A DNA stretch of 64,000 nucleotides from Planctomycetota bacterium (GTDB lineage: Bacteria > Planctomycetota > PLA2 > JAEUHO01), in the NCBI GenBank assembly GCA_029259775.1, contig JAJDEN010000058.1:62001-126000 (forward strand). Direction: 5' to 3'. The notes beneath the pieces were generated by a model. That model saw nothing but the letters and a program-made list of their open reading frames with translations. It searched no databases and was not told the origin of the DNA. Positions 7,828 through 17,266 of the stretch are shown here, piece by piece (the first letter of the stretch is position 1; each line of letters opens with the position of its first letter). The position numbers and the translations under genes were made by a program.

Positions 7828-9108
7828 ATGGCGGACGATCCCGCAAGCGGCGGCGGTGAGGTTGGCGCTCTCGATCTCGAGGCGATGAAGAGCCTGCTCG
7901 AGATCACCCGGCGAATCAACGCCGAGGTCGATCAGGATGCGGTGCTCGGAACCATCGTCGACAGCCTGGTGTCGCTCGTGGCCGCGGATCGCGGCTTCGT
8001 GATGCTGCGCGGCGACGACGGCGAGCTTCAGTTCGCCATCGCGCGCGACAAGAAGGGCGCGCCGCTCGAGGAGAAGAAGTTCCGCGTCAGCCGTGGCGTC
8101 GTGGACGAGGTCGCCGAGAGCGGAGAGACCCGGCTGATCGACGACGCCGCGGCGTCCGACGCGTACAACGCGCGCATGAGCATCGTCAGCCTGTCGCTGC
8201 GTACGATCCTGTGCGTTCCGCTCAAGACGCCGCACGGCGTCATCGGCGTCATCTACGTCGACAGCAACGCCATCACGCGTCGCTTCACGGAAGACGACGT
8301 CCCCCTCATCGAAGCCTTCGCCGCCCAGGCCGCCGCGACGGTCGACCGCATCCGGCTGCAGCAGGCGGAAATGGAGCGCGACCGCATGGCCGCGCAGCTC
8401 GAGATCGCTTCCGACATCCAGAAGACCTTCCTGCCCAGCACGTTCCCCGACATGGACGGCGTCGTCGGAGCCGTGGCGAGCGTCGCTGCTCTGCAGGTCG
8501 GCGGTGACTTCTACGACGTGCTGAGCCTGCCGCGCGGCCGCGTGGGCTTCCTCGTCGGGGACGTCTCGGGCAAGGGGGTGCCGGGCGCCTTGTTCGGCGC
8601 GCGCTTGATGTCGGATGTCCGCTACCAGGCGCTGCTGCGTGACGATGTCGCGGAGACCCTCTCGCGCGTGAACGACATCGTCGCCGAGCGGTCCTCGCGC
8701 GGCATGTTCGTGACGATGTTCTACGGCGTGCTCGATCCCGCCACGGGCGAGCTCGAGTACGGCAACGCCGGCCATCTCGCGCCGCTCATCCGGGGCGTGG
8801 ATGGCACGCTGGCCGAGTGGCAGGAGCCGCTCGGACTGCCGCTCGGCATCATGCCGGGGCAGCGCTACAAGGCCGGCAAGCAGACGCTCGCCCGCGGCGA
8901 GACGCTCGTCGTGCTCAGTGACGGGCCTGCCGATGCCGTCGGCGAGGGCGGGGAGCGCTTCGGCGACGACCGGGTACGCGAGACGATCCTGGCCGCGCCG
9001 GCCGATCCGGCTGCGCTGGTCAAGGCTCTGTTGCAGGAGACGGCCGACTTCACGGGCAACCGCCCGCAGGCGGATGACCAGACCCTGCTCGCGATCTCGC
9101 TCGCCTGA
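7828..9108 (+). CDS. GAF domain-SpoIIE-type serine phosphatase
   Basis: This is a 426-residue cytosolic signalling protein. Residues about 25-190 form a GAF domain; a coiled linker (MERDRMAAQLEIASDIQKTF) leads into a PP2C/SpoIIE phosphatase domain. Metal-binding aspartates lie in GGDFYDV, VGDVSGKG and the C-terminal ADDQTL. The usual SDGVTEA segment reads SDGPADAV. Family members dephosphorylate anti-sigma-factor antagonists (RsbU style). No antagonist or RsbW-like kinase gene is adjacent. The start is set by CGGAGG (7814-7819) before ATG 7828. Confidence 0.88.
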   Translation: MADDPASGGGEVGALDLEAMKSLLEITRRINAEVDQDAVLGTIVDSLVSLVAADRGFVMLRGDDGELQFAIARDKKGAPLEEKKFRVSRGVVDEVAESGETRLIDDAAASDAYNARMSIVSLSLRTILCVPLKTPHGVIGVIYVDSNAITRRFTEDDVPLIEAFAAQAAATVDRIRLQQAEMERDRMAAQLEIASDIQKTFLPSTFPDMDGVVGAVASVAALQVGGDFYDVLSLPRGRVGFLVGDVSGKGVPGALFGARLMSDVRYQALLRDDVAETLSRVNDIVAERSSRGMFVTMFYGVLDPATGELEYGNAGHLAPLIRGVDGTLAEWQEPLGLPLGIMPGQRYKAGKQTLARGETLVVLSDGPADAVGEGGERFGDDRVRETILAAPADPAALVKALLQETADFTGNRPQADDQTLLAISLA

Positions 9109-9181
9109 GCCTCGGGCTGCTGGGCGCCCGGAATCACAGATGGATTCGCATGCGGATCCGCGCGCGAGCCTGAGGGGCTGG

Positions 9182-9187
9182 TAGGAA
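9182..9187 (+). promoter_or_regulatory. -10-like box at ABC permease start
   Basis: TAGGAA ends 6 nt before GTG 9194, matching the leaderless spacing seen elsewhere in the window, though the sixth base is not T. Confidence 0.35.
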
Positions 9188-9193
9188 GGCGCC

Positions 9194-10366
9194 GTGGCAG
9201 CGAAACCTCCCCCGCCCGTACGCGCGCTTTCGCCGTGGACCTACTTGCTGCGGAACCCGCGCCGCATCGCGCCCGTCTTCGCCATCCAGGCGCTCGTGAC
9301 CACGCTCCTGGTGCTCATCATCACGCCCACGAACGCGTTCGAGGCGACAGCGCGCGCCAACATCCGGCCGCTCGAGGTCTTCACCATCGTCTCGCCACGG
9401 GTCCGTCGTGACTTCGACGAGGAGCTGGTCGGCATCCTCGACGACAACGTCGCCCAAGAGCAGCGCGTGAAGGCCAAGATGTTCTGGCTGCGTACGCCGA
9501 TGATCGTGGGCGAGGGCTACGCCCCGATGATCGCCCTGCCGCGTGAGGTCTGGCCGCAGTTCCTGGACAAGCTGAGCAGCACCTTGATCGAAGGACGCAT
9601 GCCCGAGTCGGGCCAAGACGGCGCCGTGCTGCACGAGGCCGTCGTCCGTGCGCGGGGCATGAAGCTCGGCGACAAGTTCGGCCAGCTCGTGAACCCGCAA
9701 GACGCGACGCCGGGCCGTTTCACGCTCGTCGGCGTGCTCGGCGGCTACGCCCGCATCGGCCTGGCCAGCTACGCCTACGCGAGTGAACCCTACTTCGTGC
9801 TCGCGCGGCGGCCCGAGTTCCGCGTCATCTACGCGCGGGAGGGGCGCAAGGCGGCGAGCGACACGTACCTGCGCGACGCCAAGCACGAGGACGGCGAGCC
9901 AGCGTTTCGCGTCGTCGACGCCACCTTCGTCGAGAAGCGCATCGCGAAGACCCTCGCCAACGTGCCCGTCATCATCGGCTTCATCACGTTCTCCGTCGGC
10001 GTCGTCGTTGCCCTCGTGATCTCGTTGCTGAACGTGATCTCCTTCCAGGTGCGCGTGGATGAGTTCGGTGTCTACCTCGCGGTCGGGCACCAGCGCTGGC
10101 CGCTCGTGCGCAAGCTCGCGATCGAGACGGCGGCCGTCGCGGTCAGCGCTTGGGTGGTCGGGCTCGCGGTCGGGTTGGCCGGCGTCTGGCTCTACCGCGA
10201 TCTCTGGCTCGAGCCGCGCGGCATCGTGATGACCGTCGTGGATCCGCGTCCGCTGCTCTTCTCGCTGAGCGTGCCCGTGTTCTCGACCCTGACCGGCGCG
10301 ATCGCACTCGGGCGCCGCCTGCATCGCATGGACCCCGTCACGGTCATCCAGCGGAGGGGCGTGTGA
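9194..10366 (+). CDS. FtsX-like ABC transporter permease
   Basis: This 390-residue inner-membrane permease is of the MacB/LolC type. One transmembrane helix lies near residues 25-45, then a large periplasmic domain to about 255, then three helices (about 258-285, 305-335 and 350-375). The C-terminus DPVTVIQRRGV is the usual ending of this family. Its stop TGA overlaps the ATG of the ATPase gene (TGATG), so the two are translationally coupled and form one exporter. The substrate could be a lipoprotein, lipid or peptide; no outer-membrane or fusion protein is encoded next to it. Confidence 0.85.
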   Translation: MAAKPPPPVRALSPWTYLLRNPRRIAPVFAIQALVTTLLVLIITPTNAFEATARANIRPLEVFTIVSPRVRRDFDEELVGILDDNVAQEQRVKAKMFWLRTPMIVGEGYAPMIALPREVWPQFLDKLSSTLIEGRMPESGQDGAVLHEAVVRARGMKLGDKFGQLVNPQDATPGRFTLVGVLGGYARIGLASYAYASEPYFVLARRPEFRVIYAREGRKAASDTYLRDAKHEDGEPAFRVVDATFVEKRIAKTLANVPVIIGFITFSVGVVVALVISLLNVISFQVRVDEFGVYLAVGHQRWPLVRKLAIETAAVAVSAWVVGLAVGLAGVWLYRDLWLEPRGIVMTVVDPRPLLFSLSVPVFSTLTGAIALGRRLHRMDPVTVIQRRGV

Positions 10367-11025
10367 TGACCGACGACGTCCTGCTCCACGCGCATGAGCT
10401 CAGCCTGGAGTACCTCGACGGCTCCCGCCGCGTACGTGCGGTCGACGAGGTCTCCCTCACGATCCGGCGCGGTGAGTTCGTAGGCCTCGTCGGCCCCTCG
10501 GGGTCCGGCAAGTCGAGCCTCCTGTTCCTCCTCGCCGGTCTACGGGCGCCCACCAGCGGCCACGTCGAGTTGCTCGGCACCGTGCTGCCGCAAAAGGCCG
10601 ACCTCAGCGCCGCGCTCCGCCGCCGGCACATCGGCTTCTTGTTCCAGGAGCCGTTCCTCGTTCCCTACCTGGACGTCCGCGAGAACGCGCTGAGTCACGC
10701 CCTCGACGCGGAGGCCGAGGCGCGGCTGCTGACCCTGGCGGAGGCCATCGGCATGGGGACCATGCTGAGCGAGCGTCCGCATCGCCTCTCCGGTGGCGAG
10801 CGCCAGCGCGCCAGCCTGCTGCGGGCCCTGGCCAACGCACCCGAGCTGGTGTTGGCCGACGAACCGACCGCCAACCTCGATCACATCACCGGCCGGTCCG
10901 TGATGGCCCTCCTGCGCGAACAGACTCGAGACGCGGCCCTGCTGGTCGTGACGCACGATCCCGACATGCTCGACGGGGCCGATCGCATCCTCTTCCTTCG
11001 CGATGGGAAGCTCCAGAAGGCGTAG
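10366..11025 (+). CDS. ABC transporter ATP-binding protein, LolD/MacB family
   Basis: This 219-residue ATPase energises the permease at 9194. Walker A is GPSGSGKSS, the signature is LSGGERQRA, Walker B is LVLADEPTANLD and the switch histidine is in VVTHDPD. Length and sequence fit the LolD group (about 220-235 residues). The ATG overlaps the permease stop by one base, and the PASTA protein gene starts 9 bp after its stop but has its own -10 box. Confidence 0.92.
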   Translation: MTDDVLLHAHELSLEYLDGSRRVRAVDEVSLTIRRGEFVGLVGPSGSGKSSLLFLLAGLRAPTSGHVELLGTVLPQKADLSAALRRRHIGFLFQEPFLVPYLDVRENALSHALDAEAEARLLTLAEAIGMGTMLSERPHRLSGGERQRASLLRALANAPELVLADEPTANLDHITGRSVMALLREQTRDAALLVVTHDPDMLDGADRILFLRDGKLQKA

Positions 11026-11028
11026 ACT
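11023..11028 (+). promoter_or_regulatory. -10 box, leaderless-type, for PASTA gene
   Basis: TAGACT ends 6 nt before ATG 11035. It overlaps the stop codon (TAG) of the preceding ATPase gene. Confidence 0.5.
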
Positions 11029-11034
11029 GTTGCC

Positions 11035-12522
11035 ATGGCACGCCGTCGTGAATCGTCCTGGTCGTCCTCCTTCCCGAAGGCGCTGGCCCTAGGGCTGGCG
11101 CTAGGGCTCCTGATGCCCGCGGTCGCATGGGCCCGCGGGGGACTCACGTCCGACGTGCGGCTGCCGGACGTGCGGCGTCTGCGCACGGCCGACGCGAAGC
11201 GACGCATCGAGCGGGCCGGCTTCAAGGTCGGCACGGTCTACGAGGTCTCGCGCGAGCGCATCCTGGCTGCCTACAAGGTGCGGTACCCCCTGGGCTACGT
11301 GTTCATGCAGGCGCCCACGTTCGAGGACGCCTCCGGCATGCCGATCCGCAAGCCGCGGGGGACGACCATCCACATCATCGTCGCCGCGACGCGCGACGGT
11401 TCGACGTTGCCTCCGGTACCGGAGCTGCGGCAGGCCAGGTTGCCTCGCACCGAGCCTCCGCCGGTGGAAGACAACCGCGTGCCGCCGCCCGCGCCGCCGG
11501 CCGCGCCGCTGCGCGAGGTCCCGCGCCAGCCGGCACCGAAGTTACCGCCTCCGAGCGACGCCGAGATGCCCGGTGACGTCGACATGCCCGTGGACACATC
11601 CCCCGCACCGCGCATCGCCGCCGGTTCGCCGGATGCGCCGCGCGTGGCGCCGAAGGCCGACCCGAACAAGGTGCCTTCGCTCACCGGCCTCGAGCTGGCC
11701 GAAGCCGAGCAGCTTGCGCGGGAGGCGGACATGAAGATCTACGTCGAGCGCGTGGGCGGTCATCCGATCGGCCGCGTACTTGAGCAGATCCCCGCCGCCG
11801 GAAGCAAGCGTCCGCCCGGGGCCGTCGTCAAGGTGATCGTGACGGCCGGCGGCGACTTCGACGGCGACGCCATGCCGTCGGCGCCCGAGGTGTACCTCTC
11901 CGGTATCGAGGTGCCCGGCCTGCTCGACCGCACGGTGCTGCAGGCGCGCCGCATCCTGGGCGATCTCGGCCTCACGATCCGCGAAGAGAAGGGCCAGCGC
12001 GGCCTGCCCGGCCTCGTGGTCGATCAGAAGCCCGCCGCCGGTGCGAAGGTGCCGAAGGGCGGCGTCGTGCGCGTGTGGATCGCTCCGGAGGATCCCACGA
12101 CGTCGACCGACGCCGGCGAGCCGCCGCCGCCCGGGCCGCTGCGCACGGGCGCGACGCCCGGGAAGAGGCCCGCGAAGGACGCGCCCGCCTCCAAGCCGCC
12201 GCTCGCGCCCGGTCCGCTGGCGGGCGGCATCCCCAAGCCGGTCTCGCCTGGTGTGAACACACAGCTTCCCAAAGAGGCGTCCGTGCCCGTCGGCTTCACG
12301 TGGCGTGGCGTCAAGGGCGCGAGTGCGTACATCCTCGAGATCGAGGAAGAGGGTGCGGAGGGCCGCTGGATCGCGAACGCGCGCAAGCCGTCCCGCAAGA
12401 CCGCGGTACTCCTCGAGGTCGAGCGCCTCGACATCAATATGCAGAAGCGCCTGCGATGGCGCGTACGCGCGGTGATCAACGGCCGCGAGGGCAAGCCCTC
12501 CGCCTGGATCCTCCTCAAGTAG
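11035..12522 (+). CDS. Exported PASTA-domain protein
   Basis: This 495-residue protein has a signal or anchor segment (FPKALALGLALGLLMPAVAWA). Three PASTA-like modules follow: about residues 38-120 (LPDVRRLRTADAKRRIERAG), 215-285 (VPSLTGLELAEAEQLAREA) and 300-365 (VPGLLDRTVLQARRILGDLG), each ending in a GxxVxVxV strand. Proline-rich linkers separate them. The last 90 residues look like a fibronectin-III-type fold (FTWRGVKGASAYILEIEE). PASTA domains bind muropeptides when attached to PknB-type kinases; here no kinase is fused. It probably acts at the cell envelope. The start is supported by the -10 box 6 nt upstream. Confidence 0.8.
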   Translation: MARRRESSWSSSFPKALALGLALGLLMPAVAWARGGLTSDVRLPDVRRLRTADAKRRIERAGFKVGTVYEVSRERILAAYKVRYPLGYVFMQAPTFEDASGMPIRKPRGTTIHIIVAATRDGSTLPPVPELRQARLPRTEPPPVEDNRVPPPAPPAAPLREVPRQPAPKLPPPSDAEMPGDVDMPVDTSPAPRIAAGSPDAPRVAPKADPNKVPSLTGLELAEAEQLAREADMKIYVERVGGHPIGRVLEQIPAAGSKRPPGAVVKVIVTAGGDFDGDAMPSAPEVYLSGIEVPGLLDRTVLQARRILGDLGLTIREEKGQRGLPGLVVDQKPAAGAKVPKGGVVRVWIAPEDPTTSTDAGEPPPPGPLRTGATPGKRPAKDAPASKPPLAPGPLAGGIPKPVSPGVNTQLPKEASVPVGFTWRGVKGASAYILEIEEEGAEGRWIANARKPSRKTAVLLEVERLDINMQKRLRWRVRAVINGREGKPSAWILLK

Positions 12523-12532
12523 GGGTGAGAAC

Positions 12533-12961
12533 CTACTTCACGTAGCTCCCGCCCTGGACCTTCCAGAGCTTCCACCCGTCGTCGGTCTCCCGGAACCATG
12601 CCTGGACGGGCACGCGCGCGGGGCGGCCCATGGCGCTGCCCTTCACGACGCCTTGCGACTTCGCCTTTCCGTCGTCCACCTCGACCTCGTGGACGCTGAT
12701 GACGATCTCGGTGGGCTTGTACTTGCGAACGAGGGAGCGGACGTGGGCGATGGTCGCGGCACGGTCCCGGCCCTCGTACTCGAAGTCCTCGTGCAGCAGG
12801 CCTTCCAGCCGCTCCCAATCCTGGGCTTGGATCGCAGCCCCGCAGTCCTTGGCCACGCGTTCGATCCGCTCGCTCGCGGTGACGATCAGGCGCTCGATTC
12901 CGAAGACGAGGGACGCGATGACCAGCAGGCCCAGCAGTGGCGAGCGGACGGTCCAATTCAC
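12533..12961 (-). CDS. Membrane-anchored NTF2-like (SnoaL-type) protein
   Basis: This 142-residue protein has one N-terminal transmembrane helix (residues 7-25) and a domain with the NTF2-like pattern: helix (QAQDWERLEGLLHEDFEYEG), then strands ending in VQAWFRETDDGWKLWKVQGG. The fold is used both as an enzyme and as a small-ligand or protein-binding module, and no catalytic residues can be assigned. GTG 12961 is the start. The gene converges with the PASTA gene, whose stop lies 10 bp away. Confidence 0.65.
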   Translation of the reverse strand: MNWTVRSPLLGLLVIASLVFGIERLIVTASERIERVAKDCGAAIQAQDWERLEGLLHEDFEYEGRDRAATIAHVRSLVRKYKPTEIVISVHEVEVDDGKAKSQGVVKGSAMGRPARVPVQAWFRETDDGWKLWKVQGGSYVK

Positions 12962-13029
12962 GCGAGACTCCGAAGAAACAGGCCTTGCCGGGCGATCGGA
13001 CGCCCTGCGAGGGGCCCTTCGTGCACAGG

Positions 13030-13035
13030 TAGACT
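13030..13035 (+). promoter_or_regulatory. -10 box close to TPR gene start
   Basis: TAGACT ends 9 nt before ATG 13045, leaving a leader of only a few bases. Confidence 0.45.
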
Positions 13036-13044
13036 CTTCCCCCC

Positions 13045-13995
13045 ATGTCGGACGAGGTCAACAAGTACTGTCGCCTTGGCGCCCAGCACCTCGAGCGGGG
13101 GGAGCCGGAAGAGGCTCTGCACTGGTACGACCGGGCCCTGGCCATGGATCCTGAGAATCCCATCGCATGGTGCGGCCGGGGGAAGGCCTGCTACGACCTG
13201 GGCCGTCTCGACCGCGCCGATCGCGACTTTCGCCGTGCGCTGCGCTACGCGCGCCGCCGCCTCGAGTCGCGCGGACGGCTGCACCGCTGGTGGGCCGATG
13301 AGGCGACACGGCCCTACCTGCGCGCGCTGCATGGGCGCGGGCTCTGCCGCTTCTGGCTCGCCGCCTACGAGGACGCTGCGCGCATGTTCCGCCGCCTCCT
13401 CCGGCTCGCGCCGGCGGATCCGCTCGACGTGCGCTTCCTGCTCGGCGAGACCTACTTCCGGATGGGGGAGGTCGATCGCGCGATCCGTGAGTGGCAGCAC
13501 GTCGGCGACGATCCCGATGCGCTCTACAACCTCGGGCTCGCCTACTTCTACCGCGGTGAGTTCACGCGCTCCGTCGGCGCCTTCCGTCGCGCGATCTTCG
13601 AGAACCTGTTCCTCGTCGCGCGCCTCACGAACTCCGAGATCGTCTCGGACGTCCCGCAGTACAGCGGCACGCACTACAAGGGGCTCGACAGCGAGCACGC
13701 GGCCGTCGACTACCTCGATCGCTGCGGCGACCTGTGGCGCGGACGACCGATGCTCGGCCGCTGGCTACGCAGCATCTACGAGCACGAGATCGTGCGCACG
13801 GACATCAAGCGTCACGTGGGGCACGTGCGCCTGCTTGCGCGCGGCAATCCCGGCGTCGGCGAGCGCGCGCAGCTCGAGGGTGAGAACACCGCACTGCGCG
13901 GCTCGGAGCGCCTCTCCCACACCGACAGGAAGATCGCCCGCGAGGTCTGCGACAAGCTGTTCCGCGTCGAAGACGACGACGACCTACCGTCCTAA
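13045..13995 (+). CDS. Cytosolic TPR protein
   Basis: This 316-residue protein has no signal peptide. Tetratricopeptide repeats are visible at residues 8-72 (LGAQHLERGEPEEALHWYDR, then AWCGRGKACYDLGRLDRADR), 95-130 and 133-195 (ALYNLGLAYFYRGEFTRS). The C-terminal third is charged and unlike TPR. It is likely a scaffold; no partner is implied by the neighbours. Its stop TAA overlaps by three bases the stop of the convergent exporter gene. Confidence 0.8.
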   Translation: MSDEVNKYCRLGAQHLERGEPEEALHWYDRALAMDPENPIAWCGRGKACYDLGRLDRADRDFRRALRYARRRLESRGRLHRWWADEATRPYLRALHGRGLCRFWLAAYEDAARMFRRLLRLAPADPLDVRFLLGETYFRMGEVDRAIREWQHVGDDPDALYNLGLAYFYRGEFTRSVGAFRRAIFENLFLVARLTNSEIVSDVPQYSGTHYKGLDSEHAAVDYLDRCGDLWRGRPMLGRWLRSIYEHEIVRTDIKRHVGHVRLLARGNPGVGERAQLEGENTALRGSERLSHTDRKIAREVCDKLFRVEDDDDLPS

Positions 13996-15260
13996 TCCCG
14001 CGCGCGCATCCAGCGCCAGATCTGCTTCACGGACGCCGGTTGGCCGTAGATGAGCACGCCCACCCGGAACACGCGTGCGGCCAGGCGGATCGCCAGCCAC
14101 GTCGAGATGATCAGGAGGCCGATGGTCACCACGATCTGCCATGCGGGCGGCGGCGGGACGCTTGCGATGCGGGTCATCATCACGAAGGGCGTGAAGGGCG
14201 GGATGAACGACGCGATGGTCGCCAGCTTGCCGTTCGGGTCCTGAAGCGAGACCATCGAGAGGATCAGCGGCAGCGCCAGCAGCATCGACAGTGGCGCCAT
14301 CAGGTTCTGCGCTTCCTTGATCGTGTTGCACGCACTGCCGACGGCGACGAAGAGGCTCGCGATCATCAGGAAGCCGAGCAGGTAGTACACGACGAACAGG
14401 CCGATCTGTGCGCCATCGACGAGGCCGCCCGAGCCTTGCAGCGCCGCTGCGAGCAGACCGCCGCCCGACCAGAAGGTCAGGAGCGTCAGGCCTACGCCGC
14501 AAATGCCCAGGATCTTGCCGGCCATCAGCTGGTAGGGACTTACGGAGGAGAGCAGCACCTCGTAGATGCGGTTGGCCTTCTCCTCGATCGTGTTGCTGAT
14601 CAGCATCTGGCTGATGCCGACGATGCCCATGTAGAGCAGCATCACGACGATGATGGGCAGCAGCATCTGCATGGCGCCGGCCTTCTTGCCTTCGTCGGTG
14701 ACGGCTTGGAAGCGCAAGGCGGGACGGCGCAGCAGGGACGCGACCTCGTCCGGCAGCTTGCGCTCCGCAATGATGTACTGCGTCACGATCTCGTTGACGA
14801 GAGCCTGTAGCGTCCGGCCGTTGCCTGTGACGCCAGAGCTCGGGCCGTAGACCCCCGAGGGGCGCTCGCCCTTCTTCGGATCCGCGGGCCGCTTCTCGAG
14901 CACAGGCGGCGTGAGCACGACGACGTAGTGCTTGCCCGCCCCGGCCTCGCGCTTGAGTGTCTCGACGCGGCTCATGGCCCCGTCCTCGCTGTCCCAGGCG
15001 GCGCGGGCCTGATCCGGCGGAAGCACGGTCGCGGTCCACTCGGAGTCCTTGTTCTCGCCCAGGGCCTCGATCATGGGCCCCGCCAGCACGCCGGTGGTGT
15101 CGACGATGACGACCGCCTCGTCCTTCTTGCCGCCCATGAGCTTGGGGACCAGGAAGATGACGCCCATCCAGACCGGTGTCAGCACGAGGCCGATGATGAA
15201 GGCCTTCGTCCGCACGTTCTCGAGGTACTCGCGTTTGAGGATGTGCCACATGCGGCTCAT
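13992..15260 (-). CDS. ABC-2 type permease (NatB-like)
   Basis: This 422-residue membrane protein starts with the family opening MWHILKREYLENVRTKAF. A first helix (residues 23-40) is followed by a long extracytoplasmic segment to about 190, then five hydrophobic helices between about 200 and 400. This layout is that of NatB/YhaP sodium- or drug-efflux permeases. The ATG overlaps the stop of the upstream ATPase gene (ATGA), so the two are translationally coupled. The exported substrate cannot be read from sequence. Confidence 0.85.
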   Translation of the reverse strand: MSRMWHILKREYLENVRTKAFIIGLVLTPVWMGVIFLVPKLMGGKKDEAVVIVDTTGVLAGPMIEALGENKDSEWTATVLPPDQARAAWDSEDGAMSRVETLKREAGAGKHYVVVLTPPVLEKRPADPKKGERPSGVYGPSSGVTGNGRTLQALVNEIVTQYIIAERKLPDEVASLLRRPALRFQAVTDEGKKAGAMQMLLPIIVVMLLYMGIVGISQMLISNTIEEKANRIYEVLLSSVSPYQLMAGKILGICGVGLTLLTFWSGGGLLAAALQGSGGLVDGAQIGLFVVYYLLGFLMIASLFVAVGSACNTIKEAQNLMAPLSMLLALPLILSMVSLQDPNGKLATIASFIPPFTPFVMMTRIASVPPPPAWQIVVTIGLLIISTWLAIRLAARVFRVGVLIYGQPASVKQIWRWMRARD

Positions 15261-16198
15261 GCGTCACCGTCCAATGCGACGGCCGTCGTGCCCGCGATGC
15301 GCTTGAAGATCTCGTGCAGGCTTGGCTCGCGCAAGTCGAAGCGCTGGATGTCCGCGCGTTCGACGAGGGCCGCGAGCAGGCCGTTCGTGTCCGCATCCGA
15401 CGCGAGGGTCAGCTCGGCTTCGTTGCCGTGGTCGGTGACCTGCGTCACGCCCGGCAGCCCCTGGAGGTCGCGGCCAGGCTTGAGTCGGAAGCGGATGTGC
15501 GCGGCGTCGCGGCCTTCGGCCGCGCGGACGGCGTCGAGCGTGCCGGAGAGCTGCACCGCACCTTGGTGGATCATGATCAGCTCGCTGCAGAGCTGTTCCG
15601 CCTGCTCCATCACGTGCGTCGAGAAGACGATCGTCGTGCCGTGCTCGTGCATGGCCAGCACGGCGTCGCGCAGGACGTCGCGGTTCACCGGGTCCAGGCC
15701 TGCGAAGGGCTCATCGAGAACGAGCAGCTCCGGTTCGTGGATGACGGTCGTGACGAACTGCAGCTTCTGGGACATGCCCTTGCTCAGCTCCTCCACGCGG
15801 CGATGGCGCCAGCCCTCGAGGCCGACGCGCCCCAGCCAGTGATCGATGCGCGGCATCAGGAAGGCGTCGTCGCGGCCCTTGATGTGGCCGAAGAAGCGCA
15901 GCATCTCCTCGATGCGCATCTTCTTGTAGAGCCCGCGCTCTTCGGGGAGGTAGCCAACCTTCGGCTTGAGCGCCTCGCTGACGTGCGAGCCGAGGACCTC
16001 CACGCTGCCGCCATCCGGCTTGAAGATGTTCATCAACATCCGGATCGACGTCGTCTTGCCGGCTCCGTTCGAGCCGAGGATCCCGAAGATGGCGCCGCGC
16101 GGCACCTCGAACGAGACACCACGCACGGCCGTGAAGTCGCCGAAGCGCTTCACGACGTCCTGGAAGCGGACCGCGGGATGTTCGCCGTGGAAGGTCAT
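15257..16198 (-). CDS. ABC transporter ATP-binding protein (NatA-like)
   Basis: This 313-residue ATPase is the partner of the permease at 13992. It shows Walker A GSNGAGKTTS, the Q-loop region YLPEERGLYKKM, the signature LSKGMSQKLQ, Walker B LLVLDEPFAGLDPV and switch H in FSTHVMEQAE. About 90 C-terminal residues after the NBD are the DUF4162-type extension common in this group. ATG 16198 is preferred over a further upstream ATG because TAGGAT lies 10 nt before it. Confidence 0.88.
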   Translation of the reverse strand: MTFHGEHPAVRFQDVVKRFGDFTAVRGVSFEVPRGAIFGILGSNGAGKTTSIRMLMNIFKPDGGSVEVLGSHVSEALKPKVGYLPEERGLYKKMRIEEMLRFFGHIKGRDDAFLMPRIDHWLGRVGLEGWRHRRVEELSKGMSQKLQFVTTVIHEPELLVLDEPFAGLDPVNRDVLRDAVLAMHEHGTTIVFSTHVMEQAEQLCSELIMIHQGAVQLSGTLDAVRAAEGRDAAHIRFRLKPGRDLQGLPGVTQVTDHGNEAELTLASDADTNGLLAALVERADIQRFDLREPSLHEIFKRIAGTTAVALDGDA

Positions 16199-16248
16199 GA
16201 CGTGGCAGATCCTACCCGCGTGGGAGCCGTACTCCATCGGCCGGGTGG

Positions 16249-17208
16249 CTACTTGGCCTTGGGCGAATTCTTGCCGTCCCGGCGAACCGTGCCGCGCACG
16301 GTCGTCGAGCCGCCGATCGTGATGTCGTCGCCTGCCGAGCGAACGTGCATCTTGTTGGTGTGGGTCACGTCGAAGCGCCGCGCCACGCCTGTGCGGGCGT
16401 CGACCGTCGCGGTGCCGCGGAAGTGGTTGCCGGCCGACATCGTGCCGACCCGCCCCTCCTTCCGGAAGGTGCCGTCGATCTCGATGATCGCGTCGAGCTG
16501 CAGCTCGAGCAGCGTGTCGGCGCCCTCCGTGCGAATCTCCAGCAGGCGGACGGTGCCCTTGAAGAGGGGCTCCGGAGCGCTCACGCCCAGGTCGTAGGCG
16601 CGGCGACGGATGTTGCTCACCGCGCGGAGCTGCATGATCGGGGCCAGCGGCCAGGACTCACCCTGGCGGATCGGCCGGGCGGGGATCCACGAGGGGGCAC
16701 CGCCGTAGCCGGCGAGCAGGAGCGATCCAATCAAGTCACGCGCTTCTTCCTGCTCGTGCTTCGTACTGCCTTCCAGTCGCAGCGATGCCGTTGCGGGCCG
16801 GCCCCTGCTCTCGTGCGCCATGCGCCCGGTCAGCGGTGGCCGCTTCAGCAGGATCTCGGCGGCCGTGCCTTCCGCGCTCACGTAGCGCATGCCGATGCGC
16901 GAGGTCATCGGGGCTTCCGCCATCGGCTGGACGATGCGCCAGGTGTGCTCGAGCGTGGCCTGCACATTCAGCCTCTGATCCTTCTTCCGGCCGCCCTCTA
17001 CGCCCCTCTGGAAGACCTCGGTGCGCATGCTCAGCTCGGCAGTCCACGCCATCCCGTCCTTCAGGTCGAAGGTGACGTGGACGGCCTCGCCCCTCGGCGT
17101 GCTCTCGAGCGCCTTGACCTTGAGCCCGTGGTCGGGCGCGTCGCCGTCGCCGCACGCCACGGCCAACAGGCTGAATGCGCAAAGCAGGCTGGTCGTGAGG
17201 CATCGCAT
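16249..17208 (-). CDS. Putative lipoprotein of unknown function
   Basis: This 319-residue protein begins MRCLTTSLLCAFSLLAVACGDG, a signal peptide with a lipobox-like AVAC at C20. The rest is beta-rich with regular amphipathic strands (HVTFDLKDGMAWTAEL, RVGTMSAGNHFRGTATVDARTG, DVTHTNKMHV) and alternates conserved-looking glycines. The overall pattern resembles other planctomycete proteins built around a repeated beta sandwich, but I do not recognise a named family. ATG 17208 is preferred because the signal peptide begins there and GAGACT lies 6 nt upstream. Confidence 0.6.
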   Translation of the reverse strand: MRCLTTSLLCAFSLLAVACGDGDAPDHGLKVKALESTPRGEAVHVTFDLKDGMAWTAELSMRTEVFQRGVEGGRKKDQRLNVQATLEHTWRIVQPMAEAPMTSRIGMRYVSAEGTAAEILLKRPPLTGRMAHESRGRPATASLRLEGSTKHEQEEARDLIGSLLLAGYGGAPSWIPARPIRQGESWPLAPIMQLRAVSNIRRRAYDLGVSAPEPLFKGTVRLLEIRTEGADTLLELQLDAIIEIDGTFRKEGRVGTMSAGNHFRGTATVDARTGVARRFDVTHTNKMHVRSAGDDITIGGSTTVRGTVRRDGKNSPKAK

Positions 17209-17214
17209 GGGCTC

Positions 17215-17220
17215 AGTCTC
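17215..17220 (-). promoter_or_regulatory. -10-like box, leaderless-type, for lipoprotein gene
   Basis: GAGACT on the minus strand ends 6 nt before ATG 17208. The first base departs from TAGACT. Confidence 0.35.
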
Positions 17221-17266
17221 GCATGTCCCGGGGTGGGATGGCCCAGGTAGCGTCGTTGGAGACGGG